Assembly: GCF_026153355.1 (NCBI RefSeq)
Contig: NZ_CP110636.1
Span: 434,001 to 498,000 of the forward strand
DNA from: Streptomyces endophytica
GTDB lineage: Bacteria; Actinomycetota; Actinomycetes; Streptomycetales; Streptomycetaceae
Length of the DNA: 64,000 nt
Reading direction: 5' to 3'
Below are positions 44,588 through 54,614 of the stretch, piece after piece; positions within the stretch are counted from its first letter, which is position 1; each line of letters begins with the position of its first letter. A model generated the notes under the pieces. The model saw nothing but the letters and a program-made list of their open reading frames with translations, did not search any database and had not been told where the DNA came from. A program made the position numbers and the translations under genes.

Positions 44588-44847
44588 GCACGTGGACGTG
44601 GGAGTACGAGCCCGACGACTACGGTGACAGCCTGCCGCCACCGGTCAGAGCAGAGACCGAACGGATCTGTGCCGAGCTCGCCGTCGTCAACTCGATGGTC
44701 TACTTGGAAGGCGCTGCCTACCAAGGGCCGTCGCCGGGGCTTCGGGTCGAGCACGGGAAGACGCCCGGGGGGCGATATCTCATGCTGAGCTATCTCACGG
44801 ACGTGCGTGGGGAACGCATCGTGGTGGTCAGCGTCTCCTGCCTGTGA
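44584..44847 (+). CDS. Small protein, possible RelE-like toxin partner of DUF6247
   Basis: 87 residues from GTG 44584 (STWTWEYEPDDYGDSLPPPVRAETERICAELAVV ... GLRVEHGKTPGGRYLMLSYLTDVRGERIVVVSVSCL). The helix-helix-beta pattern ending in a hydrophobic strand is compatible with a RelE/ParE fold, but there is no clear catalytic signature. It is coupled to the upstream DUF6247 gene by a GTGA overlap. Confidence 0.6.
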   Translation: MSTWTWEYEPDDYGDSLPPPVRAETERICAELAVVNSMVYLEGAAYQGPSPGLRVEHGKTPGGRYLMLSYLTDVRGERIVVVSVSCL

Positions 44848-44874
44848 ACCACGTGGGCTGGGGAGGGCACACCC

Positions 44875-45323
44875 ATGACAGTGCAGAGGGAGGGCCCGGT
44901 GCAGACCGAGGAGATGCGGCGATTCGAGGAATTCGACGCGAGTGGTCCGTCATGACCCGCGTGGACACCGTCCACGAAGGGTGGCACGGCAAAACGCTCC
45001 TCCGGCCGGATTTCTCCGTGGCCGCCGCCTCCTACCGCGGCACCCGGCTCAAGCAGTCCCCCGCCGACGAAGTCATCCTCGTCGGCGAGGTCGTCTCGGA
45101 ATCCAATCCCGAGAACGACACCGACAAGAAGGTGAAGAAGTACGCCCAGGCGGGAATTCCGTACTACCTCATCGTGAATCCCATAGAGGGCAAGTGCCTG
45201 CTCTACTCGCTGCCTGAGGGGGAGCACTACCGCGCGTCGCTGGAGACCGACTTCGGCAAGCCGGTGCCGATCGGCGAACCGTTTGACCTCGCCCTCGACA
45301 CCACGGCCCTCTACACCTACTGA
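44875..45323 (+). CDS. Uma2-family endonuclease-like protein, short and frameshifted
   Basis: The C-terminal half matches Uma2 (PD-(D/E)xK-like) proteins: [61 protein letters not shown], including the D, E and K positions of the nuclease core. The N-terminus [22 protein letters not shown] is joined only if one base is added near 44940. Even then the protein is about 149 residues, some 40 shorter than usual, lacking the EIIEG-type N-terminal core strands. Probably a deletion derivative or pseudogene. Confidence 0.65.
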
Positions 45324-46455
45324 GCGGCCTCCTGCGCCCGGGCCCGCCGCTCCGTCGTGGCGATCGTGGCGGAGCCGACGACGCGGGTGCCGTCGTAGAG
45401 GACGATGGCCTGGCCGGGGGCGACGCCGCGGACCGGCTCGGTGAAGCTCACCCGGAGCTCGGTGCCGTCGATCAGCTCCGCGGTGACCTCGGTCTCGCCG
45501 CCGTGGGCGCGCAGCTGCGCGGTGTACGTGGCGGGGCCGGCCGTCGGCGGGCGGCCGCACCAGCGGGGGCGGATCGCGGTGAGGCCGGTGACGTCGAGGG
45601 ACTCGACGGGGCCGACCGTGACGGTGTTGTCGACCGGGGAGATGTCGAGGACGTAGCGCGGCTTGCCGTCCGGGGCCGGGTGGCCGATCCGCAGGCCCTT
45701 GCGCTGGCCGATCGTGAAGCCGTACGCGCCCTCGTGGCTGCCGAGGCGGTTGCCGGCCTCGTCGACGATGTCGCCGGGGGCCGTGCCGAGGCGCTTGGCG
45801 AGGAAGCCCTGGGTGTCGCCGTCGGCGATGAAGCAGATGTCGTGGCTGTCCGGCTTCTTGGCGACGAACAGTCCGCGCCGGGCGGCCTCCTCGCGGATCT
45901 CCGCCTTGGTCGTCTCCGTGTCGCCGAGCGGGAACAGGGCGTGCGCCAGCTGGCGGTCGTCGAGGACGCCGAGGACGTAGGACTGGTCCTTGGCCATGTC
46001 GGAGGCGCGGTGCAGCTCGCGGCTGCCGTCCGGCCGCACCACGACCGTGGCGTAGTGGCCGGTGCACACCGCGTCGAAGCCGAGGGCCAGCGCCTTGTCC
46101 AGCAGCGCGGCGAACTTGATCTTCTCGTTGCAGCGCAGGCAGGGGTTCGGGGTGCGTCCGGCCTCGTACTCCGCGATGAAGTCGTCGACGACGTCCTCGC
46201 GGAAGCGCTCGGCGAGATCCCAGACGTAGAAGGGATGCCGATGACGTCGGCGGCGCGGCGGGCGTCGTGCGAGTCCTCGATCGTGCAGCACCCGCGGGCG
46301 CCGGTGCGGAAGGACTTCGGGTTCTCGGAGAGGGCGAGATGCACACCGGTCACGTCGTGGCCGGCCTCGGCGGCGCGGGCGGCGGCGACGGCGGAGTCGA
46401 CACCGCCGGACATGGCGGCGAGTACGCGGAGGCGGCGGGGGGCGTCATCAGTCAT
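45317..46455 (-). CDS. mnmA: tRNA 2-thiouridine(34) synthase MnmA (one apparent frameshift)
   Basis: Thiolates U34 of tRNA Lys, Glu and Gln using persulfide sulfur. The PP-loop [13 protein letters not shown] is at the N-terminus, the catalytic cysteines are in [14 protein letters not shown] and [12 protein letters not shown], and the C-terminal barrel follows. One C is missing near 46235 (restores [13 protein letters not shown]). Restored length is 379 residues, normal. The sulfur donor is probably the cysteine desulfurase encoded at 47323-48492. Core gene. Confidence 0.95.
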
Positions 46456-46509
46456 AGCCCGTCCAGAGTAGACGGAACCGCCGACAGTGCGGAAAGCGTT
46501 AAGCAGCGC

Positions 46510-47326
46510 ATGGGGAAGAGCAGGGCCGGGGAGCCGGCCGCGGGGCAGCGGGACGAGGCGGCGGAACAGCGGGACGGGGGGCCGGAGGGCCGGGACGACC
46601 AGCGGCCGGAGGTCCGGGACGACCAGCGGCGGGACGTCCCGCGGGACGGGCGGCGGGGCGGCGGGGCGGGGGTCACCCGGCGGCGGGCGCTGTGGCTGGC
46701 GGGCGGCGGGGCGGTGGCCGCCGGAGCCGTGGTGGCGACCGGGTGGGACGAGCTGCGGCACTGGTGGTGGCAGCTGCCGGGGAACGACCTGCCGCGGCGG
46801 GCCGGCGAGGTCGACTACCGGGGCGCCCAGTGGGTGGCGGCGTCCGGGGCGAACTACCGCCGGGCGGACCGGCCCGCCGACTACCCCGTCGACCGGGTGG
46901 TCATCCACGTCGTCCAGGGCAGCTACGCCACCGCGCTGCGGGTGTTCCGGAACGCCGACCACGAGGCGGCGGCCCACTACGTCGTCCGCAAGGACGGGCA
47001 CATCGCCCAGATGGTGCGGGAGCTGGACGTGGCGTTCCACGCCGGGAACCGCGGCTTCAACGAGCGGAGCATCGGCATCGAGCACGAGGGCTTCGTCGAC
47101 CGCCCGGAGGGCTTCACCGACGCCATGTACGAGTCCTCGGCCCGGCTGACCGCCGACATCTGCCGCCGCTACGGCTTCCCGGCCGACCGGGAACACATCG
47201 TCGGCCATGTGGAGGTGCCGGGCACGGACCACACCGACCCCGGCCCCACTGGGACTGGGACCGCTATCTGCGCCTCGTCCGGGCGGCCGGACACCGGCCG
47301 GAACCCGCCCGGAAGGGACGCCTTAG
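46510..47326 (+). CDS. N-acetylmuramoyl-L-alanine amidase, Tat-exported (apparent frameshifts near the 3' end)
   Basis: Peptidoglycan amidase_2 protein of about 272 residues. A charged, repetitive N-terminus ([16 protein letters not shown]) precedes a twin-arginine signal [18 protein letters not shown]. The catalytic domain shows [20 protein letters not shown], the EHEGF region and [14 protein letters not shown] zinc and catalytic positions. One C is missing near 47248 (restores [16 protein letters not shown]) and probably one more near 47320, giving a stop TAG at 47324-47326. It converges with the desulfurase gene, with overlapping stops. Confidence 0.85.
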
Positions 47327-48492
47327 CTCAGCCCCGCGCTCCGGGCGCGTTCGACCACCGGGCCGATGGCCTGTGCCAGCGCCGCCACGTCCTCCGCGGT
47401 GGAGGTGTGCCCCAGGGAGAAGCGCAGCGTGCCGCGGGCCAGGTCGGGGGACATGCCCGTGGCCAGCAGGACGTGGCTGGGCTGGGCGACGCCGGCGGTG
47501 CAGGCGGAGCCCGTGGAGCAGGCGATGCCCTGGGCGTCCAGGAGGAGCAGCAGGGAGTCGCCCTCGCAGCCGGGGAAGGAGAAGTGCGCGTTGGCCGGGA
47601 GCCGGCCGGCCGGGTCCGGGTCGCCGCCGAGGACGGCGTCCGGAGCGGCCGCCCGCACCGCCTTGACCAGGTCGTCGCGCAGCGCGCCGATGTCCCGGGC
47701 GAAGTCCGCGCGATGCGCCACGGCGTGCCGGGCGGCGGCGGCGAAGGCCGCGATGGCGGGGGTGTCGAGGGTGCCGGAGCGGACGTGCCGCTCCTGGCCG
47801 CCGCCGTGCAGCACCGGCACCGGGGCGTACTCGCGGCCCAGCAGCAGCGCGCCGATGCCGTACGGGCCGCCGATCTTGTGTCCGGAGACCGTCATCGCGG
47901 CCAGTCCGGAGGCGGCGAAGTCGACCTCCAGCTGGCCCACCGCCTGCACCGCGTCGGCGTGCAGCGGGATGTCGAACTCCCTTGCCACCTCGGCGAGTTC
48001 ACGGACCGGCTGGATGGTGCCGATCTCGTTGTTGGCCCACATGACGGTGGCCAGCGCGACATCGGCGGGGTTGCGGACGATCGCCTCGCGCAGCGCCTCG
48101 GCGTGCACCCGGCCGTACGCGTCGACCGGCAGCCACTCGACGCGGGCGCCCTCCTGCTCGGCGAGCCACTCCACGGCATCGAGGACGGCATGGTGCTCCA
48201 CGGGGCTGGCGAGCACCCGGTCGCGGGCCGGGTCGGCCGCCCGGCGGGACCAGTACAGGCCCTTGACCGCGAGGTTGTCGGCCTCGGTGCCGCCCGCCGT
48301 GAAGACGATCTCACTCGGACGTGCGCCGAGCGAGGCGGCGAGGGATTCCCGCGCCTCCTCAACGGTGCGGCGGGCCCGCCGGCCGTCGGCGTGCAGCGAG
48401 GACGCGTTCCCCGTGACGGTCAGCTGGGCGGTCATCGCCTGCACCGCCTCCGGGAGCATCGGGGTGGTGGCGGCGTGGTCGAGGTAAACCAT
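47323..48492 (-). CDS. Cysteine desulfurase, NifS/IscS-like
   Basis: PLP-dependent enzyme delivering persulfide sulfur from cysteine. 389 residues, intact. YLDHAATTP opens the protein, the PLP lysine is in [11 protein letters not shown], and the active-site cysteine is in [12 protein letters not shown]. It probably donates sulfur to MnmA encoded close by. Core gene with a conserved neighbourhood. Confidence 0.95.
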   Translation of the reverse strand: MVYLDHAATTPMLPEAVQAMTAQLTVTGNASSLHADGRRARRTVEEARESLAASLGARPSEIVFTAGGTEADNLAVKGLYWSRRAADPARDRVLASPVEHHAVLDAVEWLAEQEGARVEWLPVDAYGRVHAEALREAIVRNPADVALATVMWANNEIGTIQPVRELAEVAREFDIPLHADAVQAVGQLEVDFAASGLAAMTVSGHKIGGPYGIGALLLGREYAPVPVLHGGGQERHVRSGTLDTPAIAAFAAAARHAVAHRADFARDIGALRDDLVKAVRAAAPDAVLGGDPDPAGRLPANAHFSFPGCEGDSLLLLLDAQGIACSTGSACTAGVAQPSHVLLATGMSPDLARGTLRFSLGHTSTAEDVAALAQAIGPVVERARSAGLS

Positions 48493-48583
48493 GGTGCCCT
48501 GATTCTACGAGGCGCCCCCGGGGCGCACGCCCGGCGCGGGGGCGCATGCCCGGCCACCGGGCTCGCCCGTCCCCTCGACACGG

Positions 48584-48608
48584 CCGTAAGGAGTAAATAC
48601 CCTTACGG
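48584..48608. promoter_or_regulatory. Palindrome immediately before the hydrolase start
   Basis: Perfect 8-bp arms CCGTAAGG/CCTTACGG with a 9-base AT-rich centre, ending 2 bases before the ATG at 48611. Being AT-rich and adjacent to the start, it is a candidate operator; in RNA it would sequester the AAGGAG element at 48588. No regulator gene lies next to it. Confidence 0.6.
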
Positions 48609-48610
48609 TC

Positions 48611-49488
48611 ATGACACGGTGGCTGCTGGATCGTACGTTCCGCACGGCGTCGGGGGACGAGGTGCGGTGGGCCGCCCTCGGGGAGCGGTCGGCCGGCGCA
48701 CCGCCGGTGGTGCTGCTGCACGGCACGCCGTTCTCGTCGTACGTCTGGCGCGGCATCGCGCGGGCGCTCGCCGCCCACCACCGGGTGTACGTCTGGGACA
48801 TGCCCGGATACGGCGCCTCCGCGCAGCGGGACGGCCAGGACGTCTCGCTCGCCGCGCAGGCCCGGGTGTTCGGCGAGCTGCTGGCGCACTGGGAGCTGGA
48901 CCGGGGGGCGTCCCGGCCGGCCGTGGTCGCCCATGACATCGGCGGCTGCGTCGCGCTGCGGGCCCATCTGCTGCACGGTGCGCGGTACGCCCGGCTGGCG
49001 CTGGTCGACCCCGTGGCCCTGGCGCCCTGGGGCTCGCCCACCTATCGGCTGCTGGGCGCCCACCCCGGCGTCTTCGGGCAGCTGCCGCCGGAGCTGCACC
49101 GGGCGCTGGTGCGGGCGTACGTCTCCTCCGCGAGCCGCCCGGGCCTGCGTCCGGAGGTCCTCGACCGGCTGGTGGAGCCGTGGTGCACGGACGCCGGGCA
49201 ACCGGCGTTCTACCGGCAGATCCAGCAGAACGACCAGCGGTTCACCGACGAGATCCAGGGCCGTTACGGCGAACTCGACCTGCCGACCCTGATCTGCTGG
49301 GGTGCCGAGGACACCTGGATCCCGGCCGCGAAGGGGCAGGAGCTGGCGGCCCGCATCCCGGCGCGCGGCTGCACCTCATCGAGGGCGCGGGCCATCTCGT
49401 CCAGGAGGACGCGCCCGCTGAACTCGCCGCGGCGCTGGCGGACTTCCTGCGTCCGGGCGGCCCGGCTACGGCGCGAGACGACGGCTGA
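48611..49488 (+). CDS. Alpha/beta hydrolase with Asp nucleophile (haloalkane dehalogenase/epoxide hydrolase type; one apparent frameshift)
   Basis: About 292 residues. The oxyanion motif is LLHGTPFSSYVWR. The nucleophile elbow reads VVAHDIGGCVAL, with aspartate where lipases have serine, as in haloalkane dehalogenases and epoxide hydrolases. The acid lies around GAEDTWIPA, and the catalytic histidine in GAGHLVQED. One G is missing near 49368 (restores RIPGARLHLIEGAGH). The substrate is unknown. If the nearby cluster makes an epoxide, a detoxifying epoxide hydrolase would be interesting, but core genes separate them. Confidence 0.82.
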
Positions 49489-52400
49489 GGTCGCGGACCA
49501 CGCCGGCCGCATCCGCCGCGCCGGCACCCCGCTCCCCCGGTGCCGCGGCGGATATCGCCGACTCCAGCTCTGCCCGCAGCCGGCTGAGCTCGGCCCGCCG
49601 CACCCGGCTCGTCCGCTCGAAGTCAGCGATATGACCCGCGAGTTCCGCTTCGAGCACTTCGAGCTCTTCAAGCGCTTCGAACTCTTCGAGCGTTTCGAGC
49701 TCTTCGAGGCCCCGGCCCCCGGAGGAACCGGCCGGATCGCCCCGGCCCGGCTCCCCCCGGCCACCGTCGGCGCCCTGGAGCCGGAGCCGGAGCTGGTCGC
49801 GGAGGGTGCGGACGGCCGCGGTGAGCTCACGCAGGGCCGTGCCGGTGCTCGCGGCGTCCGCGGTGCGCGACACGGCCGCGGCACGCGCCCCGCCCGTCCC
49901 CGGCCGCACCGCCACGGACGCCCTCTCCCCACCAGGGCGCGCACCTCGGCGGCCTCCGGGGCGCCGAACTCCTCGTAGACGGCGAGCGCTTCGCGCCAGT
50001 ACCCCTGGGCGCTCTGTCTGCGCCCCAGCGCGGACTCGGCCTGCCCCAGCACGGTCAGCGCATCGGCGCGCCACCGCTCACCGCCCGGCACCAGCAGCCG
50101 CCCGGCGGCGTCCTGCGCCGCGGCCACCGCGTCGCCGGGCCGGATCAGCGCGACCATCTCCGCGGCCATCCGGCCACGGGTGCGGCCCGCCCACAGGCGC
50201 TGGCGGTCCTCCTCGAAGAGCGGCAGCGCCTGGAAGAGTTCGCGCAGCGCATCGGCGTGCCGGCCGGCCGCCGACAGCGCCTCGGCCAGGGCGTACCGGG
50301 CGTGCGCGAGGCCCGGGGAGCCGTCGCCGGAGGCGCGGTGCAGGCCCACACCCCGCTCGGCGAACAGGACGGCGTCGCTGCTGCCGGTCGCCGCCCAGAC
50401 CCGGGCGAGTGCGCCGAGCACGGTGGCCTCGCCCAGCCGGTCACCCCGGCCGCGGCAGCGCTCCCAGGCCGCGGTGAGGTGCCGCTCGGCGTCGTCGTGC
50501 CGGTGTTGGTGGAGGGCGATCAACCCGGCCGCCAGCGGGGCACGGAAGAGCGCGAGGGGGTCGTTCGCCGCCCGGGCGAGGCGCACTGCTTCCCGGGCCT
50601 CCCGTTCGGCGCGGGCAAACCGCCCGACGGCGGCCGCGCACTCGGCGAGCGCGACCCGGGCCCGGGCCTCGGCGCGGGCGTCGCCGTCCATGGCCGCCCG
50701 GGCCGCCACCGCGGCCGCGGCCGGTTCGAACGCGGCGGCGTGTGCCCCGCAGTCCGCCGTCACCTGCGCGAGCAGCAGCAGATCCGCGGCGCTCCGGACC
50801 AACTTCGGGGCGTCCGCCACGGCCTGCCGGACGAGCGCGAGCGCCGGCGGCGTCTCCTCGGTCCACACGGCCAGGGCGCGGGCGGCGTCCTGGAGGTCCT
50901 GCACACCGGCCGCCGGGGCACGGACGAGGTCCTGCGTCAGCCGCCCGCCGGGGGAGCGGAGAGTGTGCACCTGCCGCCCAGGGCGACGTACCAGGTCAGC
51001 AGCCGGGAGAGCGCCCCGGTACGCTCCTCCTCGGACAGCTCCGATCTCAACTCGCGTACGAGCGGGCGTAGTTGGCCGGCATGGCCGTAGCGGCCGGGGG
51101 CCGTCTCCGTGAGCGCGCCGGCCGTCAGCAGCCCTGCCAGCAGCGCCCGGCCGCGTTCCCCCGGGACGTCGAGCAGGGCCGCCGCGGCACCGGCCGAGAG
51201 GTCCGGCGCCTCCGGTACGGCGAGCAGCCGCAGGGCCCGGCGCGCGTCCGGGGTGAGCCGGTCGTCGAGCATCCGCAGCGCGGACCGCCCCGGCGACACC
51301 ACCGAAGGCGCCCCGGCCGTCGCCGGGGGGTGCTCCTCCACCAGGAGCTCGCTCCGCCACCGCGCGAGCCGGGCCCGCTGCGCCGCCGCGTACGGCCCGG
51401 GCAGCCCGGCGAGCGGCTCGCCGTCCCACAACTCCAGGGCGGCGTCACGCAGTCGGCGGGCCTCCGCCGGGTCCCGGGCGGCACGCGCCCGCGCGATCAG
51501 CCGCTCCGCCTCGTCCAGATCGAGGGCGGGCGGGCTGCCGTCGGGGCCGCACAGCGCATAGCCATCGCCCGCGCCGACCAGGAGCTCTCCGTCCTCGCCG
51601 AGCGCCCGGCGCAGCCGCGCGGCGTACGTGCGCAGCGCGGCGAGCGCCGCGGGCGGGGGCTCGTCCCCCCAGAGGCCGGCGACGAGTTCGGACGCGGTGG
51701 CCCGGTGCCCCCGGCGGAGCAGCAACGCGGCGAGCAGGGCGCGCTGCTGCGGGGAACCGAGCGCGAGGGGGGTCTCCCCGCGCCGGGCCCGTACCGGTCC
51801 CAGGACCGTGAAGCGCAACTCCGCGGACGGCACGGCGGGCGGCAGCGCGCGGCGCGGCTCCGGGCCGCTACCGGCGCGCGGGCCCGGCACCGCGCCGCCC
51901 ATCCGCTCCAGCACCGGGCTGGCGAGGACGGCGAACGCGCGCGCCGAGGCGTCCAGCCGCAGCTCGCCCTCGTCGTCGCCCATCAGAACGGGGAAGTCCG
52001 GCAGCCGTCCCATGTACGGCTCCAGGGAACGGCCGACGGCCTCGACGACCTCCACGGCCTGTTCGGTGCCGAGCCCGCTGAACAGCAACTCGCGCACGCC
52101 CGGCCGGAAGTCGTAGACCGGCTGGACCGGCCGGCCCGGCGCGGGCGCGCCCAGGGCCCGGTCCAGGGCCCGGACGGCGGTCGCCTCCGCGGTCCGGTCC
52201 GTGCGCTCCAGCAGGCCGCCGAGCAGGATCTCCGCGACATGGGTGGGGCTCGCGTCGCGCATCGTGGCCGCCCGCACCAGCTGCATCAGCGGCGTGGTCA
52301 GCGGGCGGATCGCGGAGAGGCGGACGGCGAGGCGGTAGGCCTCCGGGGAGAACGCGCCGCGGAAGTGGGTGAGCAGTTCCTCGGCGCTGCCGTGGGGCGG

Positions 52401-53525
52401 GGACGGCGGGGCGGGCTGCGGTGTCCCGGACAGCAGGGCGGTGTCGATCAGGTGCGGCACCCCGGGGCGGGTGAGCAGTCCGACCCACTGCTCCAGTGCG
52501 GACGCGGTGGGGTGCAGCACGGGCAGCGCGAACAGCCCCGCCGCCTCCGGGTCGCGCTCACCGCTGAGCGGGTCACACACCACCAGCCGTCCGGGCGGGT
52601 CGAACTCACCCGGCGCGGAGAGGAGTTGGGGGCGGGCGTCGAGGGCCGTACCGCGCCACAGCCGGCGCGGGAGGGGGTTGATCACGGCCACCGGTCCGCC
52701 CGTCCGTACGCGGTCAGGGCCGGTAGGGCCTGCGGTCCGCGCCAGCCGGGGTCCGTACCGTCGGTGAGGACGAAGGTGACCGTCGTGCCCCCGGAGCGGC
52801 GGCGGGGCAGCGGGCCGCGGGGGTCGATCGCCCGTACCCGGACGGAACGGAACACCGCGCTCCGGACGAGCAGCGTCCGCAGCTCGGCGGCGAGCGAGCC
52901 CCACACCTGCATGGCCGCGGAGGTGTCCACCCACAGCTCGGCCGACCAGTGCCGTTCCCGGTCGGGCCGGGAGACGACGTCGAGGAAGCCGGTCTCGGCG
53001 GTGAGCCGGACGGTCGCCTCGACGTCGGGGACCCTGCGGTGCGGGTGCGCCCGGGTCCGCCGCAACGGGCGCAGCGCGCCGCCCAGTTGGCGGGCGTCGG
53101 GCAGCGCCCGCCCGCCGGGCACCCGCGCGGGCCGGGCCCGCCGCCGTCCGGCCCGCCGCCCTGGCTGCCCATGGCGTAGAGGGCGCGGCGGGGCGGGTCG
53201 GAGGGGCCGTCAGGGTCCGCGGGCCCGGCGGGCCGCTCCGGGGCGGTGGTGCCCGCCGCGGTCCGGCCGCCACCGGCCGCTTCGTCGGACGCGTCACCCC
53301 GGCACCCTCGTCAGCGGCCCCCGGCGTCCCGGGTTCGCCCGACTCCCCGGGCCCTCCCGGCTCTCCGGCCGCCCGCTCCCGATCCCCCGGCTCGCCCCGC
53401 CGCGGCCCGGTCGCCGCACGCCCCTCCCCCTCCATCGCCCGTGCCAGCCACAGCACGTCGAGGAGTTCGGTGGCCGCGAGGTCGTACCCGGCGGCCGCCA
53501 GCGTCCGGTGCAGTCGGTCCATCAT
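49466..53525 (-). CDS. SAV_2336-type vWA-like protein fused to SARP-like wHTH-BTAD-TPR module (several apparent frameshifts)
   Basis: About 1350 residues. It begins MMDRLHRTLAAAGYDL...LLDVLWLARAM (SAV_2336 N-terminal motif), then a disordered Gly/Pro-rich linker and a vWA-like core (WSAELWVDTSAAMQVWGSLAAELRTLL ... GTTVTFVLTDGTDPGW). A helical effector-type region follows. Then, in the same uninterrupted frame, come an OmpR-type winged helix (FTVLGPVRARRGETPLALGSPQQRALLAALLLRRG), a BTAD domain and a STAND-type winged helix; TPR repeats and an LEE-rich tail complete it. One-base losses fit near 53170-53500, 53105, 52697, 50948 and 49943. The ATG overlaps the MoxR stop as ATGA. Likely nucleotide-regulated signalling in a conflict-type operon. 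Confidence 0.8.
49630..49715. repeat. Degenerate 18-bp periodic repeat coding a Leu-Glu-rich coiled coil
   Basis: Imperfect repeats of a TTCGAGCTCTTC-like unit encode LEELETLEEFEALEELEV, a period of 6 residues near the C-terminus of the SAV_2336/SARP protein. The pattern suggests slippage-type expansion of a coiled coil or charged helix. Confidence 0.75.
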
Positions 53526-54535
53526 GGCGACAGCGGTTCGTCGAGGCGGTGCAGGACGGCGGCGAGCAGCTCTTCCTTGCCGAGGTCGGCGCCGCTGATC
53601 CGCAGATGGACGGCGGCCAGCAGCTGGTCGGTGGCCAGGGTCTGGGTCTTCGCGCGCTGGTGGAAGACCTCGATGAGGTCCTCGGCGGCGGCGACGGCCT
53701 CCTCGCCCAGGTTGTGCTCGATGATCTTCCGCAGCCGGTCGCCGGTCGGTTCGGGCAGGTCGAGCCGTACGCAGCGGCGCATGAAGGCCGGCGGGAAGTC
53801 CCGTTCGCCGTTGCTGGTCATGATGACGATCGGGAAGTGGGCGCAGCGCACCACCCCGCGCCGGACCGTCACCCGCTCCCGGCTCCCGCTCAGGCGGACC
53901 TGCACCTCCTGCTGGTGCTCGGGCAGCCGGGCCAGCTCCGGGATCTCGAACTCGCCCTCCTCCAGCACCACCAGCAGGTCGTTGGGCAGGTCGAGGTCGG
54001 CCTTGTCGAGCTCGTCGACGAGCAGGACCCGGGGGCGGTCGGCGGCCAGGGCGCTGCCCAGCGGGCCGAGGCGCAGGTACTGGCCGATGTCGCCGGCGCC
54101 GGTGGTGCGGCGGGCCCGGGGACGGCGCGCGGAGCCGCGGGCCGCCTCGCGTTCGCGGCGCAGCGACGCCTCGCGGAGCCGGCCCACCGCGTCGTAGCGG
54201 TAGAGGGCGTCCTGGAGGGTGGAGCGGCTGTTGACCGACCAGCGGAGCACCTCGCCGAGGCCCAGTTCCTCGGCCACCGCGCGGGCCAGCGAGCTCTTGC
54301 CGGCGCCGGGGCGGCCGGTGACCAGCAGCGGGCGGTGCAGGTGCAGGGCGGCGTTGACGACGGAGATCTCGTTGCGCTCCAGGAGGTAGGGCGCGCGGGG
54401 TGCGGTGCCGCGGGCGGCGGTCAGGTGCCGCCAGGGCGGTGGGGCGGGCAGCCCCGCGGGGCCGCGGAAGACCCACCAGTCCTCCGGCCGCTCCGCGGGG
54501 TCGTCGTACCCGTCTGTCGTGCTCTGTCCGGTCAC
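53522..54535 (-). CDS. MoxR-type AAA+ ATPase
   Basis: 337 residues, intact. Walker A is VTGRPGAGKSSLARAVAEEL, Walker B is RVLLVDELDKADLDLPNDLL, sensor 1 is IVIMTSNGERDFPPAFMRRC and the arginine-finger region follows. After an N-terminal tail (WWVFRGPAGLPAPPPWRHL) common to conflict-system MoxR proteins, the core is a single AAA+ domain. It is encoded between the trypsin-VMAP protein and the SAV_2336 vWA-like protein, the classic VMAP-MoxR-vWA trio in which the ATPase is thought to gate or remodel effectors. Confidence 0.92.
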   Translation of the reverse strand: MTGQSTTDGYDDPAERPEDWWVFRGPAGLPAPPPWRHLTAARGTAPRAPYLLERNEISVVNAALHLHRPLLVTGRPGAGKSSLARAVAEELGLGEVLRWSVNSRSTLQDALYRYDAVGRLREASLRREREAARGSARRPRARRTTGAGDIGQYLRLGPLGSALAADRPRVLLVDELDKADLDLPNDLLVVLEEGEFEIPELARLPEHQQEVQVRLSGSRERVTVRRGVVRCAHFPIVIMTSNGERDFPPAFMRRCVRLDLPEPTGDRLRKIIEHNLGEEAVAAAEDLIEVFHQRAKTQTLATDQLLAAVHLRISGADLGKEELLAAVLHRLDEPLSP

Positions 54536-54614
54536 CGCGCGTTCTCCTCGTTCCTTGCTGCGTCCGCGCCCCGGCTCTCCCGCCCCGCGGGGTGTGCCGG
54601 TCGCTCCGGGGTGC

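Noticed and set aside
46267..48936. 889-codon plus-strand open frame
   Set aside because: Only the amidase part is real. The remainder runs antisense over the cysteine desulfurase after a frameshift removed the true stop.
51072..54197. Very long plus-strand open frame of over 1000 codons
   Set aside because: It is antisense to the SAV_2336/MoxR genes, with Arg/Gly/Pro-rich translation and no recognisable domain; it is a GC-rich shadow frame.
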